From: Pezicula radicicola
Taxonomy: Eukaryota; Ascomycota; Leotiomycetes; Helotiales; Dermateaceae
Length of the DNA: 64,000 nt
Reading direction: 5' to 3'
Assembly: GCA_003008705.1 (NCBI GenBank)
Contig: PDUO01000012.1
Location: 572,870-636,869, forward strand
Shown here: in pieces, positions 1-11,406 of the stretch
How the letters are laid out: every line of letters begins with the position of its first letter
How positions within the stretch are numbered: the stretch's first letter is position 1
The notes under the pieces: model-generated
Database searches by the model: none
Seen by the model: the letters and a program-made list of their open reading frames with translations, nothing else
Told to the model about the DNA's origin: nothing
Position numbers and translations under genes: made by a program

Positions 1-816
1 TAGGTAGATGGATCCCACAACGGCTTTGACGAAATTCGAGTATGCTGTCTCAGTTGCCTGAGCAGCATCTAGGCCTTTACTCTTCTTAGGAACTGTGTCT
101 CCAAATTCGTCATCGTAGACCACTCGACTTGAAAGTCCTCGGCGGTAGTATTCAAGTCTATCTGGGCGTGCTTGTCCTCCAGTCTGTAAGGAATCGGGAC
201 GCGTCTTCTGGGGATTAAATTGTAAAAAGCCTGGGTCTACCTCGTCTCCTGGCGCTGCGGCGGCTTCTACACCCCATTCCTGGGCTAACAATTTGAGGGT
301 TTTGGGGCCATTGTATGCATATGCGGCAGCGAAAAGGACTGTCATGGGTAATCGAGGGTAGTGGCACAGTATCCATTCCGAGACGTGGTAGGACATAAGA
401 TTCCCTCCTATCTGTGCCAACGAAGCATTATTGAAGCGGATGTTCGGATCTGCCGAAGCATCTACTAATGTTCGCGCCATTGTTTCTATGGGTAGCTTTT
501 TGGGTAAGGAAAGACGGGCGTGTAGGGCTGCGAGCTTCGCGGAGTGTAGAGCATCTTGGACGGTTGGTGAAGGATATGTAGGCCGATTTAGTGGTGTGGG
601 AATGGAAGGTCCTGACGGTGGTGGTGGAATATCAATGGTGAAGTCACCTTCAGGAAGATCGTCTACATCGATATCTCTCGCGGAGGTGGATTGGGATCGT
701 ATATTGCTAACAAGTTGCAATCGTTGCTGCTGCTGCTGCTGTTGCTGTAGACAGCATGGTCTTGTCCGTGGCGAGAGTAATTGGCCACTCCATCTTTCTA
801 ACCGTATTCTCTTCAT
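1..816 (-). CDS. MRPL3: Mitochondrial large-subunit ribosomal protein mL44 (partial, C-terminus beyond left edge)
   Basis: Reading the minus strand from the ATG at 816 gives one open frame to the window edge (about 272 residues). It starts with an Arg-rich, acid-poor stretch (MKRIRLERWSGQLLSPRTR), then a run of eight Gln and RSQSTSA, which fits a mitochondrial targeting presequence. After that comes LNRPTYPSPTVQDALHSAK, and further on IGGNLMSYHVSEWILCHYPR and AVVGSIYL. This is the inactive RNase III-like fold of the mL44 (yeast MRPL3) family of the mitochondrial 54S ribosome. The GSIYL segment at the edge is the usual motif of that fold, so only the C-terminal part, including the dsRNA-binding region, is missing. 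The upstream frame is closed by a TGA at about 925-927, and the 816 ATG is the first in frame. The gene is divergent from the small gene at 1052. The family call is from recognised sequence; no alignment was run. Confidence 0.85.
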   Translation of the reverse strand, partial: MKRIRLERWSGQLLSPRTRPCCLQQQQQQQQRLQLVSNIRSQSTSARDIDVDDLPEGDFTIDIPPPPSGPSIPTPLNRPTYPSPTVQDALHSAKLAALHARLSLPKKLPIETMARTLVDASADPNIRFNNASLAQIGGNLMSYHVSEWILCHYPRLPMTVLFAAAYAYNGPKTLKLLAQEWGVEAAAAPGDEVDPGFLQFNPQKTRPDSLQTGGQARPDRLEYYRRGLSSRVVYDDEFGDTVPKKSKGLDAAQATETAYSNFVKAVVGSIYL

Positions 817-1051
817 CTCTTCCTTTACACGATCCGTACTGCGACGACTGTTCGAGGGAAAATTGGCGTTGTTGTTGTCTTTCTTCTTGGTCCCTGAAGC
901 TTTTCCTAAATTTTTGGAGGCTCCTCACACGATCTCAAAAGTCTGCTTAGTAAGCGACGGTTGTTAGCGCGATTGGAACCTCAGAACCTCGAACGTCAAA
1001 TCAACGACAGCTTGTAGAGAAACACCACGCGCATACGAGCAATTGATCAAA

Positions 1052-1473
1052 ATGGTACGTCAAACGAAGATCCGAAGTTCATAAGTCATATACTAATACA
1101 TTTTAGGGCGGCAGCGGCAAAATCGAGTAAGCCAATTGAGCTATAGACCATCCCTCTCGAGCAACCTCTAACTTCGAACGTAGCTATCCCAAGCACATCT
1201 GGTCACCATCTGGTGGCTGGTACGCTCAACCGGCAAACTGGAAAGCAAACACCGCAGTCATGGGCTTGTTTGTTGTGGGATTCACAGCTTTGGCATGGAA
1301 CCTGAGCGCGGAGCGAGAAGTACGGACGAAGTTCCCCGAGCAGGGTAGATTCTTCCCAAGTCGATAGTACGTACCGTATCAGCAAGCGGATATATGGGTT
1401 GCTAACTGCAAGATATAGCTGGAGCAAGCAAGTCATTGAGCACGAAAAGAATGCAAAGGGTGGCTCGTCATAG
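1052..1473 (+). CDS. Small mitochondrial inner-membrane protein, possibly a complex I accessory subunit
   Basis: Four exons are inferred: 1052-1054, 1107-1126, 1184-1366 and 1419-1473. They join in frame to an 86-residue protein. The first exon is only the ATG, followed at once by a GTACGT donor; a TACTAAT branch site precedes the first acceptor. The protein begins MGGSGKIDYPKHIWSPSGGW, has QPANWKANTA, one hydrophobic segment (residues ~32-47, VMGLFVVGFTALAW) and a charged tail with AEREVR and FFPSRYWSKQ. The short N-terminus, single membrane span and basic tail resemble small accessory subunits of respiratory complex I in fungi. That assignment is from memory of the family style and is tentative. 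Splice sites are consistent in phase at every junction, so the gene itself is well supported. It shares a promoter region with the mL44 gene. Confidence 0.65.
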
Positions 1474-1815
1474 GGTGGAGAGGGATGGGAAAGATGGCCC
1501 TGCTTGTACATATTCAGGAGTTGTAACGGAATGGACCATATGACGATTACTTTGCTAGACAGGAGCGGAATGTTTCCAGTATGCTGGGTAAATATCGTGT
1601 TTCCTACTTTCCGGATTTCCATTCATCGAAGGTCACCAGCAGTTGAAACTCTTAAGGAGACTGAACGTCTTGCACATTGCTAAAGAGGATTGATACGTAT
1701 ATATTGTTTTTGTATTGACTTTGAAATAAGGGCTAAGGAAATCTAGGTATGCTAAGAGTCATCTATGGTACAGTATATCCCCTTCCTAGTCTTTCATAAT
1801 AATTTACCGAGCTAT
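1474..1815. other. Convergent 3' intergenic region
   Basis: This lies between the 3' ends of the small membrane-protein gene (+) and the carnitine acetyltransferase gene (-). It holds AT-rich sequence compatible with two 3' UTRs. A minus-strand open frame across 1203-1622 is antisense to the small gene and shows no recognisable protein. I see no further gene. Confidence 0.6.
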
Positions 1816-3629
1816 CTATAACTTAGCCTTGGGTGCTTCAAGAGTTGGTATTAGGAGATCTCTAATATCTCCGGCAGCCTCATTGAGGTAAAAGCTCATC
1901 CTCTCACTTCCAAGTCCCTTGGAGACAACGTTGAATTGGATGCTATATCAAGGTCAGTTTTTTATCTAACATAACAAATACATGTATGAACTTACCTGTT
2001 TTCATTAATCATGTAAGCAATTCCCCATCCATCATCCACAACCTGACTCCATCCGTAGCCATTGAAATACTCTGAACTCAATTGCGAACTAGAGATTCTC
2101 CAGGTGCTAGAATATGCGTATGCTGGGTCCTTGTAGATTGCTGGCGTCTCATCATCAGGTCCGAGAAGCTGCTTCAAACCGAAAAGATGTCTGTCACAAC
2201 CCTTGCCAGCTGAAGCAGCAGTGATGTACTCAACATGGGATTCCACCGCTTTCCGGAAGAGAGCAGCAGTTTCCTCGGCGCTGATTTCGGAATCTGCTAA
2301 CGCTCTACAGAAGGCAACAGAGTCATCAGAAACAGTTCGGCAGGTTTCCGTTCGTCCTTGCTGGAATCTTCGGGTAGCAGCTGACTCATAAGTTGGACGA
2401 TTCACGCCATACATCTTGAAGTAAGCGAGCTGGATGATCATTTGAACATAAGCATCAGGTGAGCATTTGAACTTCTTGATGAGGCCTTTGCCATAGCCTT
2501 GATAGGCCTGGACACGTAGTTCGTGAGAGCTGATAACCTCTGTGAAGTCCTTGGTGGCACGCTCGATCTCGGCTTGAACTTCTCTGTTGATGTGAAACTT
2601 AATCACAGAGGGCTCTGGAAGGCTGGAGCGAATAGATGGATCTGAGAAGTCGAGTTTGCTGTTAAAGATCACATCATTGACGTAGTCGTTAAGACGATGT
2701 GTAGGGGTTCCGTCCATCATGGAATGCTCGCCCATGAATCCTGCAGTGCCATTGTCGTTGATGATAAATTGCAGCGGCTTGTCGAACCACCGATTTGAAC
2801 CATCACCATGCCAGTATTGATGTGCTCGCTCTTCAAGTGTTACAGGAGAAGCATCATCCAAGCAGACAACGAAAGATGCGGATTCAATATCTCTAAGAGC
2901 CCTTGCGTTGGAAGGGTGCGCCTCGAGGAGGATTTCTCGGGCGTCAGTCCAGACATCGCGGTTTTCACTGGAGAGTATACCAACAGCCGGTGCCTTCTCC
3001 GCTTTCTTGTAGATGCGCCTAAATTGCTGCTCCAATTCGGAGGTATTCAATTGCTTGCCATCAATTTCGTGTAGTACCTTCCAAAACTGGTTCTTGCGTA
3101 CTACGACAATGTGCTTGTTCTCAGCGCGAGAGTACTCTGCAGGATAGTCTTTAGGCTTGGCTGGAACTCGACAGACATTGAACATCCATCTGTAGCTTTC
3201 CATGGAGATTGGGCGTTTCTTCATGTACTCAGGTTCCAATGTGCCATTGTCGACGTGTTTCTTGAACTCAAGTACCGCCGTGCTTATTGCTGCTGCTCGC
3301 TTGGCTGGATCTCGCCGCCGCCGGTCATCACGGTGAGAGTAGAAGTAGCTTACATATGGCACAACAGGGTCTCGGTAGGTGAGATAGGCAGCATCATTCC
3401 ACCAGTCATAGATCCAGTTTTTGACCTGAGGATCTTCTTTACGCGCCAGCAGCTTCTCCTGCAGTTTTCTGCCGATGCTTCCTGGCTTTATGAACTCCTC
3501 GACAGCCTTGGTGGTTGATTCAAACTCGGAAGACGAGAGTAGCGGATGTACGGATTTTAGGTATCTAGCAGCTGTCTCTTCGAGGGTAGGTACGGGCAGT
3601 TTTGGGAGCGAATCTTCGAATCTAAGCAT
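1816..3629 (-). CDS. Carnitine O-acetyltransferase (cytosolic, FacC/Yat1-like)
   Basis: Two exons are inferred, 1996-3629 and 1816-1942, separated by a 53-base intron (GTAAGT..ATAG), giving 586 residues. The start MLRFEDSLPKLPVPTLEETA is typical of the family. The catalytic histidine lies in GEHSMMDGTPTHRLNDYV (His ~302). Further motifs are SPDAYVQMIIQLAYF, AASAGKGCDRHLFGLKQLLG and a C-terminal GYGWSQVVDDGWGIAYMINENS joined to IQFNVVSKGLGSERM by the splice. The enzyme transfers acetyl groups between CoA and carnitine to move acetyl units between compartments during growth on acetate or fatty acids. There is no mitochondrial presequence and no C-terminal peroxisomal signal (it ends in PKAKL), so a cytosolic FacC/Yat1-type role is more likely than Cat2. 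The C-terminal KL resembles part of a PTS1 but the tripeptide AKL is only a weak candidate. Confidence 0.88.
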
Positions 3630-4737
3630 TGGACCCTTTGATAAGTCTTCTTTGTAGGCTGCGTGTCCATCAGTAAGGGTTGCGTGAGGGAGTTATTGGG
3701 ACCATTTACGTGCTGGTAATGCAGAGCTACTGCTTCGCGCATTTGCTGGCGCCATACCCAAAGGCTGCATAAATTGGTCAGTTTTCTGAGTACTTTGTAC
3801 AGCGAAGAGTTCCACAACATACTCTTGAGAATCTCGTGGATATAAGGCCGTTTCGAAGCACCGGAGACTGCGTGCGACCCTTCGCGAGCACTTTCAACAT
3901 TCCAGCGTCGTGCTTGGATGAACCGGGGGGAAAAAGGAAGGGTGTCTTGGGGGATATATTTGAAAAAAATTACACGCGCGACACGGACCGGACTATCTAG
4001 TTGCAATTGCTTTCACTTTGTGGTTGGCTGTGTTCTGCTGCTTGCCGTGGCTGCATCGACGAGTACCTCGGTTTAAATGTACCAGTGGAGAGAAATGGAA
4101 CATTGGAGAGAGCGACCCCCTGGACTCCCCACCAATTGTGACACGGACAGCCTTCGCAACAGCCCTCACAGCCCTCACAGCCTTCCGTAAATCCACGGCA
4201 ACCAAACCCCCCATGCTAACGCTGACGCGCAACGCGCAATGGGGATTTGGCTCGGTCTACTCGGTCTACTCGGCCTCATGGCTATGTTGACTTCTGCAAA
4301 GTTCTGCCAGAGTAGTTTAGACTCGGTCCTCCGGCTCCTTCGTGTATTTGACTAAAATTATTCTACGGAATCTTTGATCACTTGACGCTGTTCTTGCTGG
4401 CAAATCTCATATCGAGGTCAGCCAGCTCAAAAAATATTAGCGGTCACACGAATCGTCTAAATTACATCACTAGCATGTGCATGTGAAAGGCGATCGTTTT
4501 CTGCGTTGTGCAGCAATATCATAACTTCGTCTTTTTGATGCTGACCTCATGTCACTATGGGAACGCCACCAGTTTTGCACAATCCCCACGTTATTGACTG
4601 CCTTTTATTACTACGTAAATTATAGCAATCATAGCCCTCACCCTGGGTATCTCCGAACGCCAAACCGATGCGAAAACCTTCCTGTTGTGTTGTATTGTAC
4701 TGTACATCCCGTACTCCGCGCCCAAACTCCATTTGGA
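3630..4737. other. Intergenic region with short tandem motifs
   Basis: This is the upstream region of the carnitine acetyltransferase gene (reading left) and the 3' flank of EAF7. It contains a short CAGCCCTCA-type tandem (about 4152-4185) and a TCGGTCTAC doublet (about 4251-4270). Open frames on both strands here (for example 4018-4290 and 3557-4006) look like chance frames with no family features. No gene is called. Confidence 0.5.
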
Positions 4738-5685
4738 TCATCTTTTCCTCCCGCTCTTTCTAGTGTTCCCTTGCGCCTTTGCTACCATCCCTGATTTCAT
4801 CTTGGAGCTTGCCTTTGAGGGCTTCGGAGATGCGGTGCTTTCTTCGTCACCATCTTGAGTCTCGTCCTCCCCTTCCTCACCATCACCTTCTCCTTCGTCT
4901 TCGTCCATTGTTGTATCTACATCCCTGCTCTGAGCTCTTGAGCTCCCTTCAGCCTTGACGCGCCCGGTTGATCTTACACTTCGGCCAGGCCGTGTGACTT
5001 TTGGTGTTGGTGAGTGTGCGGGTGAAGTCCTTGGCTCGTCTGTGTCTGTGACCGTGCCCGCGCGATTCTTGGGCATTGACTCTGGTCTCTTGCGCTTTCG
5101 GGAAGTAGCAGGAGGTAATGATGGTGACCTCGTAGACCTTTCGTTTAGACGAGAAGGAGAAGATCCTGCATCACTGGCCTTTCCGCGCGCATGCATGATC
5201 ACCTGAAAATTGAAGTCGTTGCCATCATTGTCGATGAAATTCCAAGTGCCTGGTGGGATGAACTCGTTATACATGTCTTCCCAATCATCCTCATTGTCGA
5301 AGGAGTTCTCGCGTTCATCGATTGTGTCCATATCGTACAATGTCCTTAGCTTCTTCCATATACCTGGTATGCGCGTGTGTGGGTTCTCTGTAGGTTTGTG
5401 GCCATGGTTTCGAAGGTGTTCTGACAGTGCGATCATACGAAAGTGCTTGTGCATGCCTGTAGTCTAGTTAGCTACAGCGTGTCATAAATGAGCGTCAGAC
5501 GTACCATTGGGCTTCCACCTCATAAGTCCTTTGAATAACGAGGTCTCTTGGTCGTCTGTCCATGGATCTGTTAGGAGATCGTAGGGAGGGTCGCCAGATG
5601 CTTCCGGAGTGTCAATGGCATTATCATCGGCAACTGGAGTGGAGACAGCAGGCGCGGATGTCTTTGCCTTCTTTTTGGGGGGCAT
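4738..5685 (-). CDS. EAF7: Chromatin modification-related protein EAF7 (NuA4 subunit, CT20 family)
   Basis: Two exons (5505-5685 and 4738-5456) with a 48-base intron join in frame to 299 residues. The start [12 protein letters not shown] is basic. The conserved core is [20 protein letters not shown], with the splice falling inside the last Gly codon, followed by [36 protein letters not shown] and DERENSF. This is the CT20/EAF7 domain found in yeast Eaf7 and human MRGBP. Eaf7 is part of the NuA4 histone H4/H2A acetyltransferase and of the TINTIN module with Eaf3 and Eaf5. The C-terminal half (from about residue 150) is low complexity: Ser/Pro-rich with a KRKRP nuclear signal, then a long Asp/Glu run and a basic KSGRKR end. 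An upstream in-frame extension (to 5967) is rejected because the family starts with this Lys-rich N-terminus. Confidence 0.9.
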
Positions 5686-6090
5686 TTTGTTGTAGTGATA
5701 AGGTGGTAGTAGTGAGGGGACCGTCACTTGAAGGGAGTAATAATCATGACGGGTACTGTACCTGACTAATCGGGGTCTAGCGCCGGGAGGGCCCGCTGAT
5801 GTAGAAGTTTCAGTGATCATGGTAGGATGTGATGTACAACTGAGGTACTCAAAAGACTCACAAACACTGACTTGATTTAAGTGATCGAGAAAAAGGGTAC
5901 AACCCTCCATATTGTGAATTTTAGGTGTAGAAAGCGCAGAAAAGCACCAAGATTGAAGTTCCATCAAATAAATAAATAAATGCGGCCGTTGATTCGTTCG
6001 CCGACGCAGTGCCTGACTCTAAACTACGTCCACCCAGTCCTCATGCCGACGCGTCTTCCAACGCGACGTAAGAAATTATGATGCGCAAAC
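5686..6090. promoter_or_regulatory. Divergent promoter region between EAF7 and the GCP6-type gene
   Basis: About 400 bases between two head-to-head genes. It contains an AAAT microsatellite near 5966-5982 and a GC-richer stretch (about 5990-6070) with several CpG-containing words. No consensus TATA box was recognised. It must hold the promoters of both genes by position; that is inference. Confidence 0.5.
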
Positions 6091-9031
6091 ATGGACAACA
6101 ACATCGAGGATCCGGGTGCGGTTTTTACAATACCTGATCTATGGGGGCCTCCAAGATGCCTTCAGTTATCGCAGGATCAGTCTAGCTTTTTGTTCTCGCA
6201 ATTAAAATTCGCAGGTCTATAATATTGTGTCCCTGAACAAAAGAAGCCGAGCTGACGTCTTGGTAGACATTGATGAAGCCGTTCCAAATACTTTCGAACG
6301 AACACAGCCAAACGAAGGGTTTTTCAGTATCCCTGACCTGTCGTTGGGACCTGCAGGAGATGTACCCGAAGAAATTCAATCAACTGAACCCGTGGAAGAT
6401 GCTGTAGCTGTACTGGAAGAAGGTCACGAAGATTATGCGGATGATTTCTGGATACTTAAGGAAGAGGAGCCGCCGAAAGAGGCATCCTATCAGAGTTGGG
6501 ATGCCTTCGACGATAAGGGTGCGAAGGAATTGCATACTCCATACATCACTGAGGCTGGACCAGCAATATTCAATGCATCCATCGCGGACCCAGAAGATAA
6601 TTTGCGTATTGGAAATGCCAGCCATCTTGTGGTGGATTCTAGAACATATTCATCATCCCTGTTGGCCCTGGGCCTGGGCCGGAGCTCGATTTTCTTCACC
6701 TGGTCCGAAGAAAAGCAGTCCTTTGAACAGACATTGCCTCAAATAAGGGTCACCGGCTACTCTGGGGATTCTTTGCAAGGCCTAGTGACAATATTCAAAG
6801 AATGTGGGAGCATAACAAGGTATCTTCAACGTTATGTCGACAGAACTTATGTCAAGACCAAGTCTGCAGGTCAGGTTGCTCTGGCCGATGCTATTTCGAC
6901 GCTCTTGACGACTATTCAAACGCGATTAAGTACGTCTGCATCGACACATCAGAGTTTGCTTCAACTCCAGGCGTTATTCTTACCGGCTCACTCGGTTCTG
7001 ACTTGCTTCTACCGGATTACTAAAAATGTCTCGTCTGCAAAAACCGACGAGGCAATGCTTTCAATAATCTTCGAGGAGATCCAACTTCTCGAGCATCGAA
7101 CAGACTCATTGAGGGATATTCTTTTGCAGATTTTAACTCGTGTATCGAAGCCTTGGCTTGAATTCTCTGGCGAATGGCTGGGGTTACAGAGAGAATCTGG
7201 TTTGCCTGTCACCAAAGACGGAACTGGAAAGAATTTTGTAAAAGTGGAAGATAAAGAGTGGATCGATGAGCAAGGCTTTGAACTGCAAGAGTCAGATTAT
7301 GCCTTGAACTATGATATGATACCTTCCTTCATAGCGCCTGATGATGCACGCTCTATGTTCGAGGTAGGAAGGAGTCTGCGCTTTCTACGGACTCATCATA
7401 CAGAACACCCGCTCGCAAAAATGGACATCGTGGTATCTGCGCAACCTCCTGCACTAGAATGGAAATTTTCTTGGCAAGACATCATACAGGTGGAAGCCAA
7501 AGCTCTGCAGTATGAGAAGGATCTCAAAGCTGCAATTCAACAATTCTCTACAGACCCTTTCGATGTTCGAGTATTGGCAGCTGACAACAATGTGGGAAAG
7601 ACTTTTGAGCTGAATTTCTTTGGCAAACCTGAGGAAGATATGAAAGCACAGGTTTTGGCGTCCATAGATGCCTTCGAAAGGCCATTGTCCGACAATGCTT
7701 CTCCGGACGAGCTTTCTCAGGTACTGACTACTTACCTATCTTCTGCTGAAGGAGTTACAAATGACGATTCTATTTTCGCACCGCCAATATCATTGACCCC
7801 AGTACTTTCATTTAACCCGATCATTTCAACGCAAGCCCGCATTATCAATAACACTTGCATGCAATTATTCTTCGATTCTCACAAGCTACGTGAGCATTTG
7901 TCTGTACAGCGGAGTTTTCATCTCCTAGGCAATGGAGTTTTTTCAAGCAGGCTATCACATGCACTTTTCGATCCGGAACTAGAAACGGCTGAGCGACAGA
8001 GAGGCATCGCTCGTAGCGGAGGAGTCATGGGCCTGCGACTCGGGGGCAGAGAAAATTGGCCTCCTGCATCCTCAGAGCTTAGGCTTGCGCTGATGGGCGT
8101 TCTTGCTGAGAGCTATGTCTCTTCACAGTCACTTAATCAGTCGAGGGTGGGTGGCTACATAGACCGCTCTCCTACACTCCCAGGCGACCTCAGCTTTGCA
8201 GTCCGTGATATGTCGCCAGAGGAAATTGATGCCTGTATGGACCCGAATTCGGTTGAAGCTCTTGACTTCTTGAGACTATCATACAAGCCCCCTGCTCCTC
8301 TCGAGGCTGTCATTACTCCGATCATTCTCTACAAGTACGACCAACTATTCAAACTGCTCCTTCGCGTAATCCGCATGCTTTACGTTGTCTCTGCTCTCTT
8401 TCGAGACGCCACAGATCGAACGTCACATTGGCAAGGCATCGATTATGTAGCACAGCGCTTTCGAATCGAGGCGCAACACTTCGTTTCAAGTATATCGGGC
8501 TATTTTTTCGACACTGGGATTGAAGCCACTTGGCAAGCCTTCGAGAGCAAGCTGGATCAGGTCGAAGAACGCATCCATAGCAAAAATAGCAACGTCACCC
8601 TCGGACACAACGAAGGCCTGGACAAGCTTAGAGATTATCACGAGCGTGTCTTAGATAGGATCATGTTTGCGTTGTTCCTCAGGAAGCGGCAACAGCCGAT
8701 TCTAAAACTTTTGGAGGAAATCTTCACGCTCATTTTACAGTTCGCGAAACATTCAAGAGAAAGAGCTCTCACAGTAAAGAGGGATGTTCCTGCGGATGAT
8801 GAGGTTAGGGAGATGTACCGCAGGTTCCGGAAGAAAGTAGGCGTATTTATCACTGTTTGCAAAAGCTTGAGCGAGAAGAAAGGCTATGGCGAGAAAAGAT
8901 CAATGGAAGGGCAGAGTATGGGACAAGGAGGTTTATTTGATGGCCATGACCTTGCTGAGGAAAATACAATTGTGCAACTTCTGACACGGCTAGAGATGTC
9001 GGATTATTACTCCAAGGCAGTTCGTGTGTAG
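6091..9031 (+). CDS. Gamma-tubulin complex component, GCP6/Alp16-type (Spc97/Spc98 family)
   Basis: Two exons, 6091-6214 and 6267-9031, give 962 residues. The start ATG lies in the first exon (MDNNIEDPGAVFTIPDLWGP); a 52-base intron (GTCTAT..GGTAG with a GCTGAC branch) restores the frame to DIDEAVPNTFERTQPNEGFF. The donor GTCTAT is not optimal. Without the intron the frame would need a non-ATG start. Family features are the repeated FxIPDL motif near the N-terminus, LLALGLGRSSIFFTW at the start of the Spc97/Spc98 region, FKECGSITRYLQRYVDRTYV, and a long helical C-terminal part with YKYDQLFKLLLRVIRMLYVV (the gamma-tubulin-binding GRIP2-type region). Proteins of this group are non-core components of the gamma-tubulin ring complex that nucleates microtubules at spindle pole bodies. 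GCP6 is preferred over GCP5 from the N-terminal motif, with moderate certainty. Confidence 0.82.
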
Positions 9032-9520
9032 GACAAGCATTTACACCAAGTATGTAAACAAATACAAGACTTGGGCTTAGTCTAGATGACATTTCCAATT
9101 GCCGCCAGCTAATTTCTTTCAAGTGAAATGTAAAATGCACGAGTTGTCAAGGGGGTTTTTCTTCTCTTTCTCATAGTTGACGCCATCAAGACATCATTGT
9201 GAAGCTTTGTAAGTTAGTAGACCCGGCAAAACAGAGGGCAAAAGCTGCAGAATCAAACACCAGCAACCAATTATGTTGTTCAGTGAGTAGCGAATTATAG
9301 AGTATTATCAACTAAACTGAATTCAACATCTCCGACACCAAATTCCGAGGAATATGATGCTGTTGCGTTGGTCGAATCAGCAAAGCGACATTTGCAAATG
9401 GAACCACCGGCACTAACCCTATTCGGCTAGACAAGACTTTGGTGATAGCTTTCATGACGACCATCACGAATCGTCGCAACAGCTGAACATCCCTAACTTG
9501 GGCCATTGACCTCTGCCAAC
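9032..9520. other. Intergenic region upstream of the complex I gene
   Basis: This holds the 3' flank of the GCP6-type gene and the promoter and 5' UTR of the NDUFA5-type gene. The short minus-strand frames (8850-9140 and 9312-9506) show no family features. No additional gene or repeat was recognised. Confidence 0.55.
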
Positions 9521-10391
9521 ATGAGACGGACCTGCAGACTCCTGGCGGCTGTCAAGCCTGCCCGCTACCTCGAATCCGGAACCCCGACTGGTCTCACAGG
9601 GCTCTACACACACCCAGCGCCTCGCGCAACCCTCATCTACCTTTACTCGAGCACCCTCGATAAACTCAAGGAGTTCCCCGAAAGCTCACTATACCGCACA
9701 TCGACCGAAGCCGTCACGAAGCACCGTCTGCAGATTATCAGCTCTGTTAAGCCGGAAGGTTACGACGAATGGAACGCGAAGGCCAAGCAGATTCTTGCTG
9801 AGCATCCTGAGGTCTTCAATACGCCTGAGGGTGGCGTTGATTATGATGGAGGTCGACATATCAAGAGCACTAAGGATGGGCGGATTTTCGTAGAGAGTCA
9901 GGTCGATAAACCCTATGATGAGTATACAACGGAGTGGGATGGAGAGAAAGCTCCCGTTGTTCTTGAAGGCACTCGGTCGACTGAAGAGAGGGCTTACCAG
10001 AAAATTCTCGGTGAGAAGAGGCCTGGGGAAGATGCGAAGACCATCAAATGGGACCCAGAGCCACCGTTGACTGCTGAGCAGTATGTGCCATAAGATAATG
10101 ACTTAGTTGAAACAATGGTTACTGACAATTGGCAGGATTGAGGAAGTCGAGAACAAGATTGGTGCAGGGCTCATTGAGGAGGTTATTCAGGTCGCAGAAG
10201 GGGAATTGCTGTTGGCCGATGTTATGCTGAAAGATAAAGTGTATGTCCAGACTCCGTGTCATTCATGGCGGGTTCAGCTGCTAACAATCACTAGATGGGA
10301 AGACCTCCATGAGAAACCAGTTGAGGGACAGTGGACATATTTCACAAGAGATAAGGCAACCCCGCCAACACAACCACCACCTCAAAAGTAA
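9521..10391 (+). CDS. NDUFA5: NADH:ubiquinone oxidoreductase 29.9 kDa-type subunit (NDUFA5)
   Basis: Three exons (9521-10080, 10136-10240 and 10295-10391) give 253 residues; both introns have GTATGT donors and the second has a GCTAAC branch site. The start MRRTCRLLAAVKPARYLESG is a mitochondrial presequence. It continues GLTGLYTHPAPRATLIYLYS, LDKLKEFPESSLYRTSTEAV and THRLQIISSVKPEGY in the usual family order (here TKHRLQ). This is the NDUFA5/29.9 kDa accessory subunit at the peripheral arm of complex I. The C-terminal exons encode AEQIEEVENKIGAGLIEEVI and WEDLHEKPVEGQWTYF, which are fungal-type extensions. An ATG five codons upstream (9506) is in frame but the shorter start fits the presequence better. 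I am confident of the family. Confidence 0.9.
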
Positions 10392-11406
10392 GGTCGATAT
10401 AGAAGTGTATAATATGGCAGATTTGTAAATAACATATGTACTGCCGTTGTTCCCATTTGATCCACAAGGCAAGCCCAATTGTGGCCAAAAACTGTCAGGA
10501 CTGAGTTACTTGAAACAGAGCATCTTTTTGAGGCTTAAGTTCACAAAGTCACCCATCACTTTAAACTTCAGAAGTCTGAAATTACTCCTTTGCAGTCATA
10601 TTCACATCCATGTATTTTGAAAGACCTTTTGATGCATTTTGACAGTGCTGGGGGGAAGAAATTTAAGTGCAGTGGTTAATCGCCCATCACTCGTGCCTTC
10701 CCAGGTTGCCATCGTACCTTCCCTCCAACCTAGCCCATCACTTCCCCGTATCTTACTTCCACTTCCTAAACAAAACATCCTCAAACCTCAAACATCATCC
10801 TCAAAACCCCATCCTCAAAACCCCATCCTCAAGACCTCATCCTCAAAACTCCATCCTCAAAATTCAAACCCCAGCATTCACACTTCATATCAACATCACC
10901 TCCCTATCATCAATCCAAAGCCGCAACAACAATCACTCCAACTTGGCTAAAACCAACCAGATTCAATGGTTTACCTACGATTGCTTATGGTTTAATCCTA
11001 GAGCTCTGAGTGTTGCAATCACTCCGCTTGTGGCTCAAACCGAGCGTGTTCGTATAATTCCTGGCCGAGGTTGTGTAATCCATTTTGCATATAGCGTTGT
11101 CTGGGCTGTGCTGCGGTGTCGTGATCGGAGGTGTGTTGGTGGGTGTGGGTGTGGGAGGAGTTCTGGTGATGAGTGGTTTGGGGGAGGGCTGCTGTTGGGA
11201 AAGTGAGAGGATTTATTGTGGAGCAGGGAGGTATGTACGTATTTTTATTTTCGTTAATTGTGGTCTGGATGATGAGGAGTGTTTTCCTGGTTCCAGGGCT
11301 CTCGGGTACACGAGCTCTTCCAGGAGAATCTCTGCTCCAGATATTGCTACAGTTTTATACCTGATATACCACAGCTACCATCGTAATGCTCCTTTCAGGC
11401 ACTTAC
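10392..11406. other. Intergenic region with C-rich tandem repeat
   Basis: About 1 kb between the complex I gene and the 3' end of the Zn2Cys6 gene. It holds the C-rich repeat listed separately. The plus-strand frames at 10639-11206 and 11085-11612 are low complexity (Pro/Ser or Gly/Val-rich) and overlap the repeat or the antisense of the next gene. I do not call them as genes. Confidence 0.5.
10775..10868. repeat. Imperfect tandem repeat, ~14-base unit
   Basis: Six to seven imperfect copies of a unit close to CATCCTCAAAACCC follow one another. The unit is strongly strand-biased (almost no G on the plus strand). It lies in non-coding sequence downstream of the complex I gene. Confidence 0.85.

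Noticed and set aside
431..967. 178-codon plus-strand open frame at the left edge
   Set aside because: It is antisense to the mL44 gene, whose minus-strand frame matches a known family; the plus frame is Cys/Ser-rich without domains.
5686..5967. N-terminal extension of EAF7 upstream of MPPKKK
   Set aside because: The extension has no family similarity and crosses the probable promoter; the Lys-rich start is the usual one.
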